Source: an uncultured Lutibacter sp.
Lineage (GTDB): Bacteria > Bacteroidota > Bacteroidia > Flavobacteriales > Flavobacteriaceae
Assembly (NCBI RefSeq): GCF_947495725.1
Contig: NZ_CANLZZ010000004.1
Coordinates: 484,057 to 548,056, forward strand
Reading direction: 5' to 3'
Length of the DNA stretch: 64,000 nucleotides
Position 1 is the first letter of the stretch; each line of letters starts with the position of its first letter. Positions 52,599-60,523 of the stretch are shown here, one piece after another. A program made the position numbers and the translations under genes. The notes under the pieces were generated by a model, which ran no database searches, was not told the DNA's origin, and worked only from the letters and a program-made list of their open reading frames with translations.

Positions 52599-53813
52599 TT
52601 ACAAAGTTACTTTATTGAAATCTTCCCAAAAAGTTGGATATGATTTTGACACAACATTCGACTCTTCAATTATAACATTAACCCTTGTTGCTATTGGCGC
52701 AAATGCCATTGCCATCCTATGGTCATCGTAAGTTTCAATGTTTATATCTTCAATAATTTTATTTGTTGATTTTAATTGTAGAGTTTCATTTGTAATTTCA
52801 ACTTCTCCGCCTAATTTTTCAATTTCATTTTTTAAAGCTACCAATCTGTCAGTTTCTTTAATTTTTAAGGTATGAAGTCCGGTTAAGTAACATTCAATTC
52901 CCAATCCAAAGCATGTTACCACAATTGTTTGTGCAATATCTGGAGCTCCCTTTAAATTAAGGCCTATTAATTTCGAAGGAAAAATGTTTCCTGTGTTTTT
53001 TAAAGTAATAGAATTCTTTTGAAAAGTAGTTTCCACACCTAAATTACTATAAATATCTGCTAAAACAGAATCGCCTTGTAAGCTATTTTTCTTATATGAA
53101 GACAATTTTACTTCCGAATTTGGACTTAAAGAAACCAAACTGTAATAATAAGATGCCGAGCTCCAATCAGATTCCACAACAATGGTTGTTTCTTTAATTA
53201 TTGGCTTTGGATTTATTATAATTGTATCTTCTTTCCAAGAGTGCTCAACTCCTAATTCATTCAATAAAGTCAATGTCATTTTTATATATGGCACTGAAGT
53301 TATTTCTCCTTTAAATTTTATTTTTAAACCGTTTTGAAGTGTTGGAGCAATTAACAGTAATGAAGAAATATACTGAGAACTAACATTTCCATCAATTTCA
53401 ACAAAATCTTTTGTTAATTTTTTTCCTGTTATTTTTAAAGGTGGAAATCCATTTTTCTCTATATATTCAATTTCTGCTCCAAGTGATTTTAACGCATCAA
53501 CCAAAATCTTTATTGGTCGGTTTTTCATTCTATGAGAACCTGTTAATATTACTTGTGAGTTTTCTTTTACCGAAAAATACGATGTTAAAAAACGCATTGC
53601 TGTACCGGCATGTCCAATATTAATTTCGGAAGAAGTATTTGCCAATGCTTTTTGCATTAAAATAGAATCATCGGAATTTGAAACGTTTTCTATTTTTAAG
53701 TTTTTATAAAACTGTTGCAAAATCAATAATCTATTAGTTTCACTTTTTGAACCCGTAATTTGTATATTTCCGGTTACAATTTTATTAATTCTATTGATTT
53801 TTAAAGACTCCAT
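52599..53813 (-). CDS. aroA: 3-phosphoshikimate 1-carboxyvinyltransferase (EPSP synthase)
   Basis: The 404-residue enzyme adds enolpyruvate to shikimate-3-phosphate in aromatic amino acid synthesis. Shikimate-site residues are in ITGSKSETNRLLILQ (ligand-binding S-K-S), the domain motif GHAGTAMRFLTSYF, SGQYISxLL-like VSSQYISSLLL, and the C-terminal KETDRLVALKNEIEKLG and DDHRMAMAFAP. The N-terminal motif SKSETNR (rather than SKSxSNR) is a common Bacteroidota variant. A consensus promoter lies just upstream. Confidence 0.94.
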   Translation of the reverse strand: MESLKINRINKIVTGNIQITGSKSETNRLLILQQFYKNLKIENVSNSDDSILMQKALANTSSEINIGHAGTAMRFLTSYFSVKENSQVILTGSHRMKNRPIKILVDALKSLGAEIEYIEKNGFPPLKITGKKLTKDFVEIDGNVSSQYISSLLLIAPTLQNGLKIKFKGEITSVPYIKMTLTLLNELGVEHSWKEDTIIINPKPIIKETTIVVESDWSSASYYYSLVSLSPNSEVKLSSYKKNSLQGDSVLADIYSNLGVETTFQKNSITLKNTGNIFPSKLIGLNLKGAPDIAQTIVVTCFGLGIECYLTGLHTLKIKETDRLVALKNEIEKLGGEVEITNETLQLKSTNKIIEDINIETYDDHRMAMAFAPIATRVNVIIEESNVVSKSYPTFWEDFNKVTL

Positions 53814-53834
53814 CCAATGTTTTATTTAAATGCG

Positions 53835-53864
53835 CAAAGTTAACACTCAAAAAGTAGTATCCAA
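53835..53864 (-). promoter_or_regulatory. Promoter of aroA
   Basis: Minus strand: TTG (53864-53862), 19 bp spacer, TAACTTTG (53842-53835), 22 bp before the ATG. Confidence 0.65.
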
Positions 53865-53937
53865 ATTAAGTGTAAAATAATACAACATAAATAATTTATG
53901 ATTGTTTATTGAAAAAAAAATTAAGAATATAAAATAT

Positions 53938-54177
53938 TTATTTTTTAATAAATTTATAATAGCCAGCCATAAAAAGACCATAGAATAATGATCCTAGTAA
54001 TATTTGAATTAAAAATTTATACCAAGTTTCTGGTCCAAAATACTCTATAATCATTTGGTCAAAGCTACCGGTTCTTAAAACTTTAAGCCCTACTTTAACA
54101 ATTGAAAAAAGCACCAAAAACCCAGCTCCAAACCTAATTGTTAGTTGCAAAAAAGAAGCATCTTTGTATTGACTCAT
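53938..54177 (-). CDS. Small two-span membrane protein
   Basis: This 79-residue protein has two hydrophobic helices (about 10-30 and 55-73). Between them is a loop with a WYKF motif (FGPETWYKFLIQ). It ends in basic KFIKK. The ATG overlaps the MazG stop by 1 bp (TAATG), so it is co-translated. I do not recognise a named family; similar short membrane proteins follow MazG-type genes in Flavobacteriia, though I state this from memory. Confidence 0.7.
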   Translation of the reverse strand: MSQYKDASFLQLTIRFGAGFLVLFSIVKVGLKVLRTGSFDQMIIEYFGPETWYKFLIQILLGSLFYGLFMAGYYKFIKK

Positions 54178-54503
54178 TATTTTAGTTTTTTATTATTGTG
54201 ATGACGATCATGATCGCGTTTTGTTTTTACATCCATTTTTTTATCAAATGCAGCTTGTAAATCTATTCCTGTTTGATTTGCTAAACACAAAACAACAAAA
54301 ACAACATCGGCTAATTCTTCGCCTAAATCTTTATTTTTATCACTTTCTTTTTCACTTTGCTCTCCATAACGTCTTGCAATAATTCGAGCCACTTCACCAA
54401 CTTCTTCTGTTAATTGTGCCATATTGGTTAGCTCATTAAAATACCTCACTCCATGTTCTTTTATCCAATTATCAACAACTAACTGTCCATTTTTTAAATC
54501 CAT
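54177..54503 (-). CDS. MazG-type nucleotide pyrophosphohydrolase
   Basis: This 108-residue NTP pyrophosphohydrolase has the MazG motif set: QLTEEVGEVARIIARRYGEQ (E-E-V-G-E), then KDLGEELADVVFVVLCLANQTG, with the metal-binding ExxD. A hydrophilic tail follows (KTKRDHDRHHNNKK). It may limit aberrant or excess nucleotides. A -7 box (TATATTTG on the minus strand, 54524-54531) lies 21 bp upstream. It is coupled to the 79-residue membrane protein. Confidence 0.88.
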   Translation of the reverse strand: MDLKNGQLVVDNWIKEHGVRYFNELTNMAQLTEEVGEVARIIARRYGEQSEKESDKNKDLGEELADVVFVVLCLANQTGIDLQAAFDKKMDVKTKRDHDRHHNNKKLK

Positions 54504-54554
54504 ATTTCAAATATTTTGATGTTCAAATATAGCGAACTTCTTCTTAAACAATTT

Positions 54555-55187
54555 TTAATTTAAGTACTTTAAAAACGATTCTCTCGAAATTTCTTCGGCT
54601 CCTAAATTAGCTAAATGATTGTTATAAACCTGACAATCAATTAACTTATAATTTTCTGTTTCTAATTTTTGAACCAAATAAATAAAAGCCAATTTTGAAG
54701 TATTGCTTACCTTACTAAACATGCTTTCTCCACAAAAAATAGTTCCTAAATCTACACCATACAACCCCCCTACTAGCTCGTTTTCTCTCCAAACTTCAAC
54801 AGATTTTGCAATTCCTTTTTTGTGTAATTCTATATAAGCTTGTTGCATTTCATCTGTAATCCAAGTTCCACCTTGATCATTTCTTTCAATAGTTTTACAA
54901 TTTGAAATTACTTCTTTAAAATTCTTATTGTATGTTATTTTAAATTCACCTTTTTTAATAACTTGTTTCATACTTTTTGAAATTTTCAAATCTTTTGGAA
55001 ACAATACCATTCGCGGATCTGGACTATACCAAATTATTGGTTCTCCAGGATTGTACCAAGGAAAAATTCCACTTTTGTATGCTAATAATAACCTATCGAC
55101 GGATAAATCTCCACCAATGGCTAATATTCCATCTTCATTTGCCAAATTAACTGGAGGAAAAACAAGATTGTTTGAAAGAAGGTACAC
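54555..55187 (-). CDS. aat: Leucyl/phenylalanyl-tRNA-protein transferase
   Basis: This 210-residue enzyme adds Leu or Phe from tRNA to proteins with N-terminal Arg or Lys, marking them for the N-degron pathway. Motifs are GILAIGGDLSVDRLLLAYKSGIFPWY (cited as AIGGDLS and GIFPWYNPGEPIIWYSPDPRM), YIELHKKGIAKSVEVW and GGLYGVDLGTIFCGESMFSK. The start is a GTG at 55187: a -7 box (TATATTTG, minus strand, 55200-55207) lies 13 bp before it and no ATG fits upstream. Confidence 0.93.
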   Translation of the reverse strand: MYLLSNNLVFPPVNLANEDGILAIGGDLSVDRLLLAYKSGIFPWYNPGEPIIWYSPDPRMVLFPKDLKISKSMKQVIKKGEFKITYNKNFKEVISNCKTIERNDQGGTWITDEMQQAYIELHKKGIAKSVEVWRENELVGGLYGVDLGTIFCGESMFSKVSNTSKLAFIYLVQKLETENYKLIDCQVYNNHLANLGAEEISRESFLKYLN

Positions 55188-55215
55188 TACTTTTTTTTAC
55201 AAATATAATTAAACA

Positions 55216-55246
55216 AAAAAGAGAAAAACTTTCGCTTTTCTCTTTT
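55216..55246 (-). terminator. Terminator of the DUF3127 gene
   Basis: AAAAGAGAAAA (55217-55227) pairs with TTTTCTCTTTT (55236-55246). On the minus strand T follows after 55217. The aat promoter begins 9 bp further on. Confidence 0.7.
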
Positions 55247-55266
55247 CTAATAGTTTATAATATTAC

Positions 55267-55641
55267 TTAAAATGGTAAATCATCTGGTTCATTATCATTT
55301 GTTCCCGAAATAGTTTCAAGATTGTCTAGAGGAGCCATTGGCGGAACTTCTGCTGCACCTTCAGCTTGAATTGCTTCAATTCTCCATCCTTGCACAGAAT
55401 TAAAATATTTAGCTACACCTTCTGGGTTAATCCATTCTCTACCTCTTAAGTTTATAGATACTTTTACATCTTGTCCAACTTGATAATTATTCAACAAATC
55501 ACATTTATCCTGTACAAATTCAATCATAATCATTTGTGGATACTGCTCGTTGGTTGTAACTACCATTTCTCTTTTTCTAAAACCGCTCGCGCCAAATGTT
55601 TGAGTCTCGTTTATCAATTTAATTTTTCCTATTACTTCCAT
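55267..55641 (-). CDS. DUF3127 domain protein (OB-fold, SSB-like)
   Basis: This 124-residue protein has an OB-fold-like domain (about 1-95) with KIKLINETQTFGASGFRKREMVV, cited as TFGASGFRKRE, and INLRGREWINPEG. A flexible tail then ends in an acidic tip EPDDLPF, which resembles the SSB C-terminal tip DDDIPF that recruits repair proteins. DUF3127 members have no assigned role; the tail suggests interaction with nucleic-acid enzymes. A -7 box (minus strand TACATTTG, 55709-55716) lies about 70 bp before the start. Confidence 0.8.
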   Translation of the reverse strand: MEVIGKIKLINETQTFGASGFRKREMVVTTNEQYPQMIMIEFVQDKCDLLNNYQVGQDVKVSINLRGREWINPEGVAKYFNSVQGWRIEAIQAEGAAEVPPMAPLDNLETISGTNDNEPDDLPF

Positions 55642-55862
55642 ATTTCAAATTATTTCATTAGCTGTGCTATAAATACACAAATTCTGTCGTTTCTATAAAT
55701 AGATTTCACAAATGTAATTTTTTTCACAGATGATTACTAAAATAATTCCAATGGAATTTTCTAAACTTATTAACATCAATTAATTTTCCAATTAAATATT
55801 TTATTAAAATAATAAGATTTCAAATTTTAAGTTATATACAACATATATTCTATATTTGAATA

Positions 55863-57017
55863 ATGAGTTTACCTAAAAACACACAAATTATACGATGGAC
55901 TGTGATAGCAACTTCTTTTATTATAGTTGCTTTAATTTTATGGAATACGTATGATTTTTTTCAAAAGTTTAAAAATGAAGAACGCTCAAAAATGGAAATT
56001 TTAGCTGGCGCTTATGAACGTTTTAGTACTTTTGATTTAAATGCCGATTTTTCACTAGAAGATAAAATTATTGGGAAAAACAATAATATTCCAATGATTA
56101 TTACCAATGAAAAAGATAGTATTACTTTATGGGCTAATTTAGATTCTATAAGAACCGAAAAAACTTCTTATTTGATTAAGCAATTGGCTATAATGAAAAG
56201 TCAAAACTCACCTCTAATTGTAAGTCATAAACGTGGTAACACTAAACAATATATATATTATAGAGACTCTGATTTACTAACCAAATTAAAATACTATCCA
56301 ATTGCCCTTATACTTATTTTACTGCTTTTTGCTTGCGTAATTTACCTATTTTTTAAATCGAATAAGGTTGCTGGTCAAAATAAACTATGGACAGGAATGG
56401 CACGTGAAACGGCTCATCAAATTGGCACTCCATTGTCGTCATTATTAGGTTGGATTGAAATTTTAAGACTCGAAAATACAGATGAAAGTATAATACAAGA
56501 AATTGAAAATGATGTTAACCGACTAAATATTATTGCCGAACGTTTTTCTAAAATTGGTTCCATACCTGTTCTAAAAAAACACAATATTGTTGAAGCTACA
56601 CAAAACGCATTTAATTATTTAAAATCGAGAAGCTCCAAACAAGTTAAATTTGATTTTAAAACTACTCAATCAGAAATTTTCACTAACATTAACCTTCAAC
56701 TTTTTAGCTGGGTAATTGAAAACTTAGTTAAAAATGCTATTGACTCTATGGAAGGCAAAGGAAATATTGCCCTAAAAATTTCAGAAGATTCTAAGCAAGT
56801 TATTATTACCATATCCGATACAGGAAAAGGTATTTCTAAAAACATGCAACAAAAAATATTTTCTCCAGGATTTACAACAAAAAAAAGAGGTTGGGGTCTT
56901 GGATTGTCTTTAGCAAAACGAATTATTGAAGATTACCATAACGGTAAAATATTTGTTCAAAAATCTGAAATTGGAAAAGGAACTACTTTTGCAATAGTTT
57001 TAAAAAATTATTTATAA
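55863..57017 (+). CDS. Orphan membrane sensor histidine kinase
   Basis: The 384-residue protein has two membrane helices (about 12-30 and 141-161) around an extracytoplasmic domain of about 110 residues, and no HAMP domain. The phospho-acceptor is H185 in ETAHQIGTPLSSLLGW, an H-box with QIGTP. The ATPase domain shows NLVKNAIDSMEGKG, DTGKGISKNMQQKIF and GLGLSLAKRI. No response regulator is adjacent, so its partner is elsewhere. Its stop overlaps that of the HIT gene by 6 bp. Confidence 0.92.
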   Translation: MSLPKNTQIIRWTVIATSFIIVALILWNTYDFFQKFKNEERSKMEILAGAYERFSTFDLNADFSLEDKIIGKNNNIPMIITNEKDSITLWANLDSIRTEKTSYLIKQLAIMKSQNSPLIVSHKRGNTKQYIYYRDSDLLTKLKYYPIALILILLLFACVIYLFFKSNKVAGQNKLWTGMARETAHQIGTPLSSLLGWIEILRLENTDESIIQEIENDVNRLNIIAERFSKIGSIPVLKKHNIVEATQNAFNYLKSRSSKQVKFDFKTTQSEIFTNINLQLFSWVIENLVKNAIDSMEGKGNIALKISEDSKQVIITISDTGKGISKNMQQKIFSPGFTTKKRGWGLGLSLAKRIIEDYHNGKIFVQKSEIGKGTTFAIVLKNYL

Positions 57018-57401
57018 ATGTTTAGAGATAGCCTTTGCTAACTCTTCAAATTCTTCGGGAAGTAATTTTACTTTTTTTATAAATTGAATATCTTCCATTT
57101 TTTGTAAAGGAATTAAATGTACATGAACATGAGGCACTTCCAGACCTATAACGGAAACACCAATTCTTTCACAAGGAATTGCTTTTTCCATTGCCAATGC
57201 AATTTTTCTAGAAAAACTCATTAAATCATTATAAAGTGATTCTTCCAAATCAAAAAGTTTATTAACTTCTTTTTTAGGAACCACTAATGTATGTCCTTTG
57301 GCATTAGGATTAATATCTAAAAAGGCAAAAAAATTGTCGTTTTCTGCAACTTTATAAGAAGGTATTTCACCATTAATTATTTTAGTAAATATAGAACTCA
57401 T
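57012..57401 (-). CDS. HIT family nucleotide hydrolase (HINT-like)
   Basis: This 129-residue protein (MSSIFTKIINGEIPSYKVAE) has the HIT triad HVHVHLIPLQ at the end of the fold and the NPNAKGHTLVVPK strand. HINT-type members hydrolyse AMP-lysine or AMP-N-acyl compounds. An in-frame ATG at 57419 falls inside the -7 box TATTTTTG (minus strand, 57417-57424), so the Met at 57401 is the start. It is downstream of greA behind its own promoter. Confidence 0.92.
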   Translation of the reverse strand: MSSIFTKIINGEIPSYKVAENDNFFAFLDINPNAKGHTLVVPKKEVNKLFDLEESLYNDLMSFSRKIALAMEKAIPCERIGVSVIGLEVPHVHVHLIPLQKMEDIQFIKKVKLLPEEFEELAKAISKHL

Positions 57402-57427
57402 GTTTTCAATTTTAATCAAAAATAAGA

Positions 57428-57459
57428 AACCCTTCTCAATAAAAAAACTGAAAAGGGTT
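57428..57459 (-). terminator. Terminator of greA
   Basis: AACCCTTTTCA pairs with TGAGAAGGGTT on the minus strand (one mismatch), loop of T, and a T-rich tail that forms the next -7 box. Confidence 0.65.
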
Positions 57460-57482
57460 CATTCTAATTTTTAAAAGTTTAT

Positions 57483-57956
57483 TTATCTTGAAATCTCAAC
57501 AATTTCAAATTTCATAATTCCACTTGGAACTTGAATTTCGGCAATTTCTCCAACTTTTTTTCCTAATAAGCCTTTTCCTATAGGTGAATTTACAGATAAT
57601 TTACCTTCCTTAATATTTGTTTCAGAATCTGCAACCAAGGTGTAAGTAAATTCAATGTTGTTTGCAATATTTTTTAGCCGAACCTTTGAATGAATTAATA
57701 TTTTAGAAGTATCTAATTTAGATTCATCTAAAATTCGTGCGTTTGAAATTACGCCTTTAAGCTTTGCTATTTTTAATTCTAATAATGATTGCTCTTCTTT
57801 CGCAGCATGATATTCGGCGTTTTCACTTAAATCACCTTTATCTCTTGCTTCGGCAATATCATTGCTCACTCTTGGACGCTCTACATGTTCTAAATGATCT
57901 AATTCATCCTTTAGTTTTTTCATTCCTTCTTTAGAATAGTACGAAATTTCACTCAT
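57483..57956 (-). CDS. greA: Transcription elongation factor GreA
   Basis: This 157-residue factor frees backtracked RNA polymerase. The coiled coil carries the acidic tip ARDKGDLSENAEYHAAKEEQ (D and E that act in cleavage), and the C-domain has ISPIGKGLLGKKVGEIAEIQVP-like SPIGKGLLGKKVGE. The longest frame opens at 57989, but MSEISYYSKEGMKKLKDEL at 57956 is the family-typical start. A -7 box (TACATTTG on the minus strand, 58017-58024) gives a leader of about 55 nt. Confidence 0.94.
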   Translation of the reverse strand: MSEISYYSKEGMKKLKDELDHLEHVERPRVSNDIAEARDKGDLSENAEYHAAKEEQSLLELKIAKLKGVISNARILDESKLDTSKILIHSKVRLKNIANNIEFTYTLVADSETNIKEGKLSVNSPIGKGLLGKKVGEIAEIQVPSGIMKFEIVEISR

Positions 57957-58075
57957 AATTATCAATTTAATAAATACAAAAAATCTCAAAGCTGATAACC
58001 AGAATGAGATTTAACACAAATGTACAAAATATTTGTAAATTGCCATCGTTTAGCAGTAAACTTGATATTTTTATT

Positions 58076-58492
58076 ATGCGAAATTTTTTATTTATTTTTC
58101 TTGTTATTTTTTTAATTTCTTGTGAAAAAAACGAAACAAATGACATATTACCTGATGTAAATTTTAATGTTGTTATTAATTTAAATTTACCTCAATATAT
58201 AGACCTTCAAACACCAAGTGGATGGACCTATGCAACCGGAGCAATACAAGGTATTGTAATTCAAAATACCGGAATTGGAAACCCTCCTTACAAAGCTTTT
58301 GAAAGAGCTTGCCCAAATTACGACTGCTCAAACCCCATGACATTTGATGGAAGCCTAAAAATGAAATGTTCTTGTGACAATAGTGAATATAGTATTTTCG
58401 ATGGATCTCCACAAACATCTGGGAACATACATTTTGCAAGAGAATACAGGGTTACTAAAAATGGTTCCTCATTAAATATTACAAATTTTTAA
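58076..58492 (+). CDS. Rieske-fold-like lipoprotein with degenerate ligands
   Basis: The 138-residue product (start MRNFLFIFLVIFLISC) is a lipoprotein with lipobox Cys16. The mature domain resembles Rieske-type folds: a segment ACPNYDCSN, about 17 residues, then KMKCSCDNSEYSIFDGSP. In true Rieske proteins the ligands are CxH and CxxH; here the His positions are Asn (CPN) and Ser (CDNS), so a normal [2Fe-2S] centre cannot form. Four Cys remain (CPNYDC, CSC). The longer frame from 58004 begins upstream of the signal sequence. Confidence 0.65.
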   Translation: MRNFLFIFLVIFLISCEKNETNDILPDVNFNVVINLNLPQYIDLQTPSGWTYATGAIQGIVIQNTGIGNPPYKAFERACPNYDCSNPMTFDGSLKMKCSCDNSEYSIFDGSPQTSGNIHFAREYRVTKNGSSLNITNF

Positions 58493-58541
58493 TAACTCAA
58501 TTAAAAACAGAATTACTATTTTTGTGCAAAAGCATAAAAAC

Positions 58542-59687
58542 GTGAAAAATTATTTCTCATCAAATTTTAAATTAGGAGTTCTAGGTGGTGGTCAATTGGG
58601 TAAAATGTTACTTACTGAAACCCATAAATTTGATATTTACACTTGTATTTTAGATGGTGCAAATGATGCTCCTTGTTCCGAGATTTGTAATGAATTTCAC
58701 CAAGGTAGTTTAATGGATTTTGAAACAGTATACAACTTTGGAAAAAAAGTTGACTTGTTAACTATCGAAATTGAGCATGTAAATATTGAGGCACTTTTAA
58801 AATTAGAACAAGAAGGTCTTGAAATTTATCCTCAGCCTAGTGTTTTACAAATTATACAACACAAAGGAAAACAAAAAGATTTTTTTGTTGAAAACAATAT
58901 CCCTACATCTCCACACAAAAGATATTCAAATTTAGAAGATTTAAAAAAGTCTGAATTAAAATTTCCATTTGTTTGGAAATCGGCACAATTTGGGTATGAT
59001 GGAACAGGAGTTAAAATTGTTAGAACTTTAAACGATATTGACTCTTTAACAAATACTAGTTGTATTATTGAAGAATTGATTCCTTTTAAAAATGAATTAG
59101 CGGTAATAGTTGCTAGAAATAAAAGTGGAGAAATTAAAACCTACCCCGTAGTTGAAATGGAATTTCATCCTGAAGCAAACCAAGTTGAATATGTAATTTG
59201 TCCAGCCCGTATTTCAGATGATATTGCATTAAAGGCAAGGGACATTGCGTTAAAAGTTGCTGAATCTTTCGAGCATATAGGTTTATTGGCTGTAGAATTA
59301 TTTCAAACAAACGAAGATGAAATTTTGGTAAATGAAGTTGCTCCAAGAACCCACAACAGCGGTCATTATAGCATTGAAGCATCATACACAAGCCAGTTCG
59401 AACAACACGTAAGAAGTATTTTAGATTTACCTTTAGGAAAAACAGATAGTAAGGTTGCAGGAATTATGGTAAATTTAGTTGGTGAAGAAGGTTATTCAGG
59501 CAATGTAGTTTATAAAAATATGGAAGCTATTTTAAAAATGGAAGGTGTTACTCCTCACATTTATGGAAAAAAACAAACAAGGCCTTTTAGAAAAATGGGG
59601 CACGTAACCGTTGTAAACCATAATATTGCTGAGGCAAGAAAAATTGCCGAAGAAGTTAAAAACACAATCAAAGTAATAAGTAAATAA
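58542..59687 (+). CDS. purK: 5-(carboxyamino)imidazole ribonucleotide synthase PurK
   Basis: This 381-residue ATP-grasp enzyme makes N5-CAIR from AIR, ATP and bicarbonate in purine synthesis. The nucleotide motif is LGVLGGGQLGKML; ATP-grasp motifs include FGYDGTGVKIV and NEVAPRTHNSGHYS. The start is GTG at 58542: the -7 box TATTTTTG at 58517-58524 ends at the first G of an earlier GTG, which cannot lie in the message, and no ATG precedes the conserved domain. It is 7 bp upstream of purE. Confidence 0.94.
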   Translation: MKNYFSSNFKLGVLGGGQLGKMLLTETHKFDIYTCILDGANDAPCSEICNEFHQGSLMDFETVYNFGKKVDLLTIEIEHVNIEALLKLEQEGLEIYPQPSVLQIIQHKGKQKDFFVENNIPTSPHKRYSNLEDLKKSELKFPFVWKSAQFGYDGTGVKIVRTLNDIDSLTNTSCIIEELIPFKNELAVIVARNKSGEIKTYPVVEMEFHPEANQVEYVICPARISDDIALKARDIALKVAESFEHIGLLAVELFQTNEDEILVNEVAPRTHNSGHYSIEASYTSQFEQHVRSILDLPLGKTDSKVAGIMVNLVGEEGYSGNVVYKNMEAILKMEGVTPHIYGKKQTRPFRKMGHVTVVNHNIAEARKIAEEVKNTIKVISK

Positions 59688-59694
59688 AGAAACT

Positions 59695-60183
59695 ATGAGT
59701 AAGGTAGGAATTATAATGGGTAGCGATTCAGATTTACCAATAATGCAACAAGCAATAGATATATTAAAAAGTTTTGATATCGAAACTGAAGTTGATATCG
59801 TTTCGGCTCATAGAACTCCAGAAAAATTGTTTGATTATTCAAAAAATGCTCACTTAAGAGGAATTTCAGTGATAATTGCAGGCGCAGGAGGAGCGGCTCA
59901 TTTACCAGGAATGGTAGCTTCTATGAGTCCATTACCAGTTATTGGAGTTCCAGTAAAATCTCGAAATTCTATTGATGGATGGGATTCTGTTTTATCAATT
60001 TTACAAATGCCTGGTGGAGTACCAGTTGCAACAGTAGCACTTGACGGAGCTCAAAATGCAGGTATTTTGGCAGCTCAAATTTTAGGTAGTTCAAACTCAT
60101 TAATTTTAAACAAAATTATAGAGTTTAAACAAGCTTTAAAAAACAAAGTAATTATAGCTTCTGAAAAAATAAAAAATAATTAA
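59695..60183 (+). CDS. purE: N5-CAIR mutase PurE
   Basis: This 162-residue enzyme (class I) converts N5-CAIR to CAIR after PurK. Motifs are VGIIMGSDSDLPIMQQA (nucleotide pocket), SAHRTPEKLF with the catalytic His, IAGAGGAAHLPGMVA and PVIGVPV. It forms purK-purE with a 7-bp gap. A terminator hairpin follows at once, and the small antisense gene at 60180 overlaps its last 4 bp. Confidence 0.95.
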   Translation: MSKVGIIMGSDSDLPIMQQAIDILKSFDIETEVDIVSAHRTPEKLFDYSKNAHLRGISVIIAGAGGAAHLPGMVASMSPLPVIGVPVKSRNSIDGWDSVLSILQMPGGVPVATVALDGAQNAGILAAQILGSSNSLILNKIIEFKQALKNKVIIASEKIKNN

Positions 60184-60323
60184 ATTGGAGATTCAAAATT
60201 AGTTTCAACTAATTCTCCTTTTTTGTTTTTATAAGTGAAATTAGGAATTAATGTTTGTATTGAAGCTTTCAATTTAGGCTGTTTATTTGTCGATTTTTTC
60301 AGATTTTTAATTAAAATTTCCAT
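60180..60323 (-). CDS. 47-residue protein related to the one at 63519-63701
   Basis: The frame reads MEILIKNLKKSTNKQPKLKA, then SIQTLIPNFTYKNKKGELVE and TNFESPI. Its C-terminal half matches the second small protein of this window: TLIP-x-F-x-Y-x-N-x-x-G-E is common to both (10 identities in 22 aligned positions). Basic N-terminal half, no membrane helix, no Cys. Its 3' end overlaps the last 4 bp of purE and the purE terminator. The function is unknown and I do not recognise a family. Confidence 0.5.
   Translation of the reverse strand: MEILIKNLKKSTNKQPKLKASIQTLIPNFTYKNKKGELVETNFESPI
60187..60230 (+). terminator. Terminator of purKE
   Basis: GGAGA (60187-60191) and AATTAGTT pair with AACTAATT and TCTCC with a 6-nt bulge, followed by TTTTTTG TTTTT (about 60219-60230). 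It lies within the antisense small gene. Confidence 0.65.
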
Positions 60324-60523
60324 TTCGTATTATTTATTAAGTTCTGTTAAAACAATTATTTAACGTAAATCATTTTTGAATATTGTTTACAAAACTTTAT
60401 TCTGCGATTTATTTATAATTAACCCAAAAAATTTGCATAAACAATTTAAAATTAAGACACTTGCGTTTATTGAAAGTCACATATTTTTTTAAATTAAACT
60501 AAAAATAAAACCATCACTTAACA
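60324..60523. other. Gap between the 47-residue gene and the M3 peptidase gene
   Basis: About 200 AT-rich bp. I see no clear TAnnTTTG box for either flanking gene and no convincing hairpin or small gene. Confidence 0.5.
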
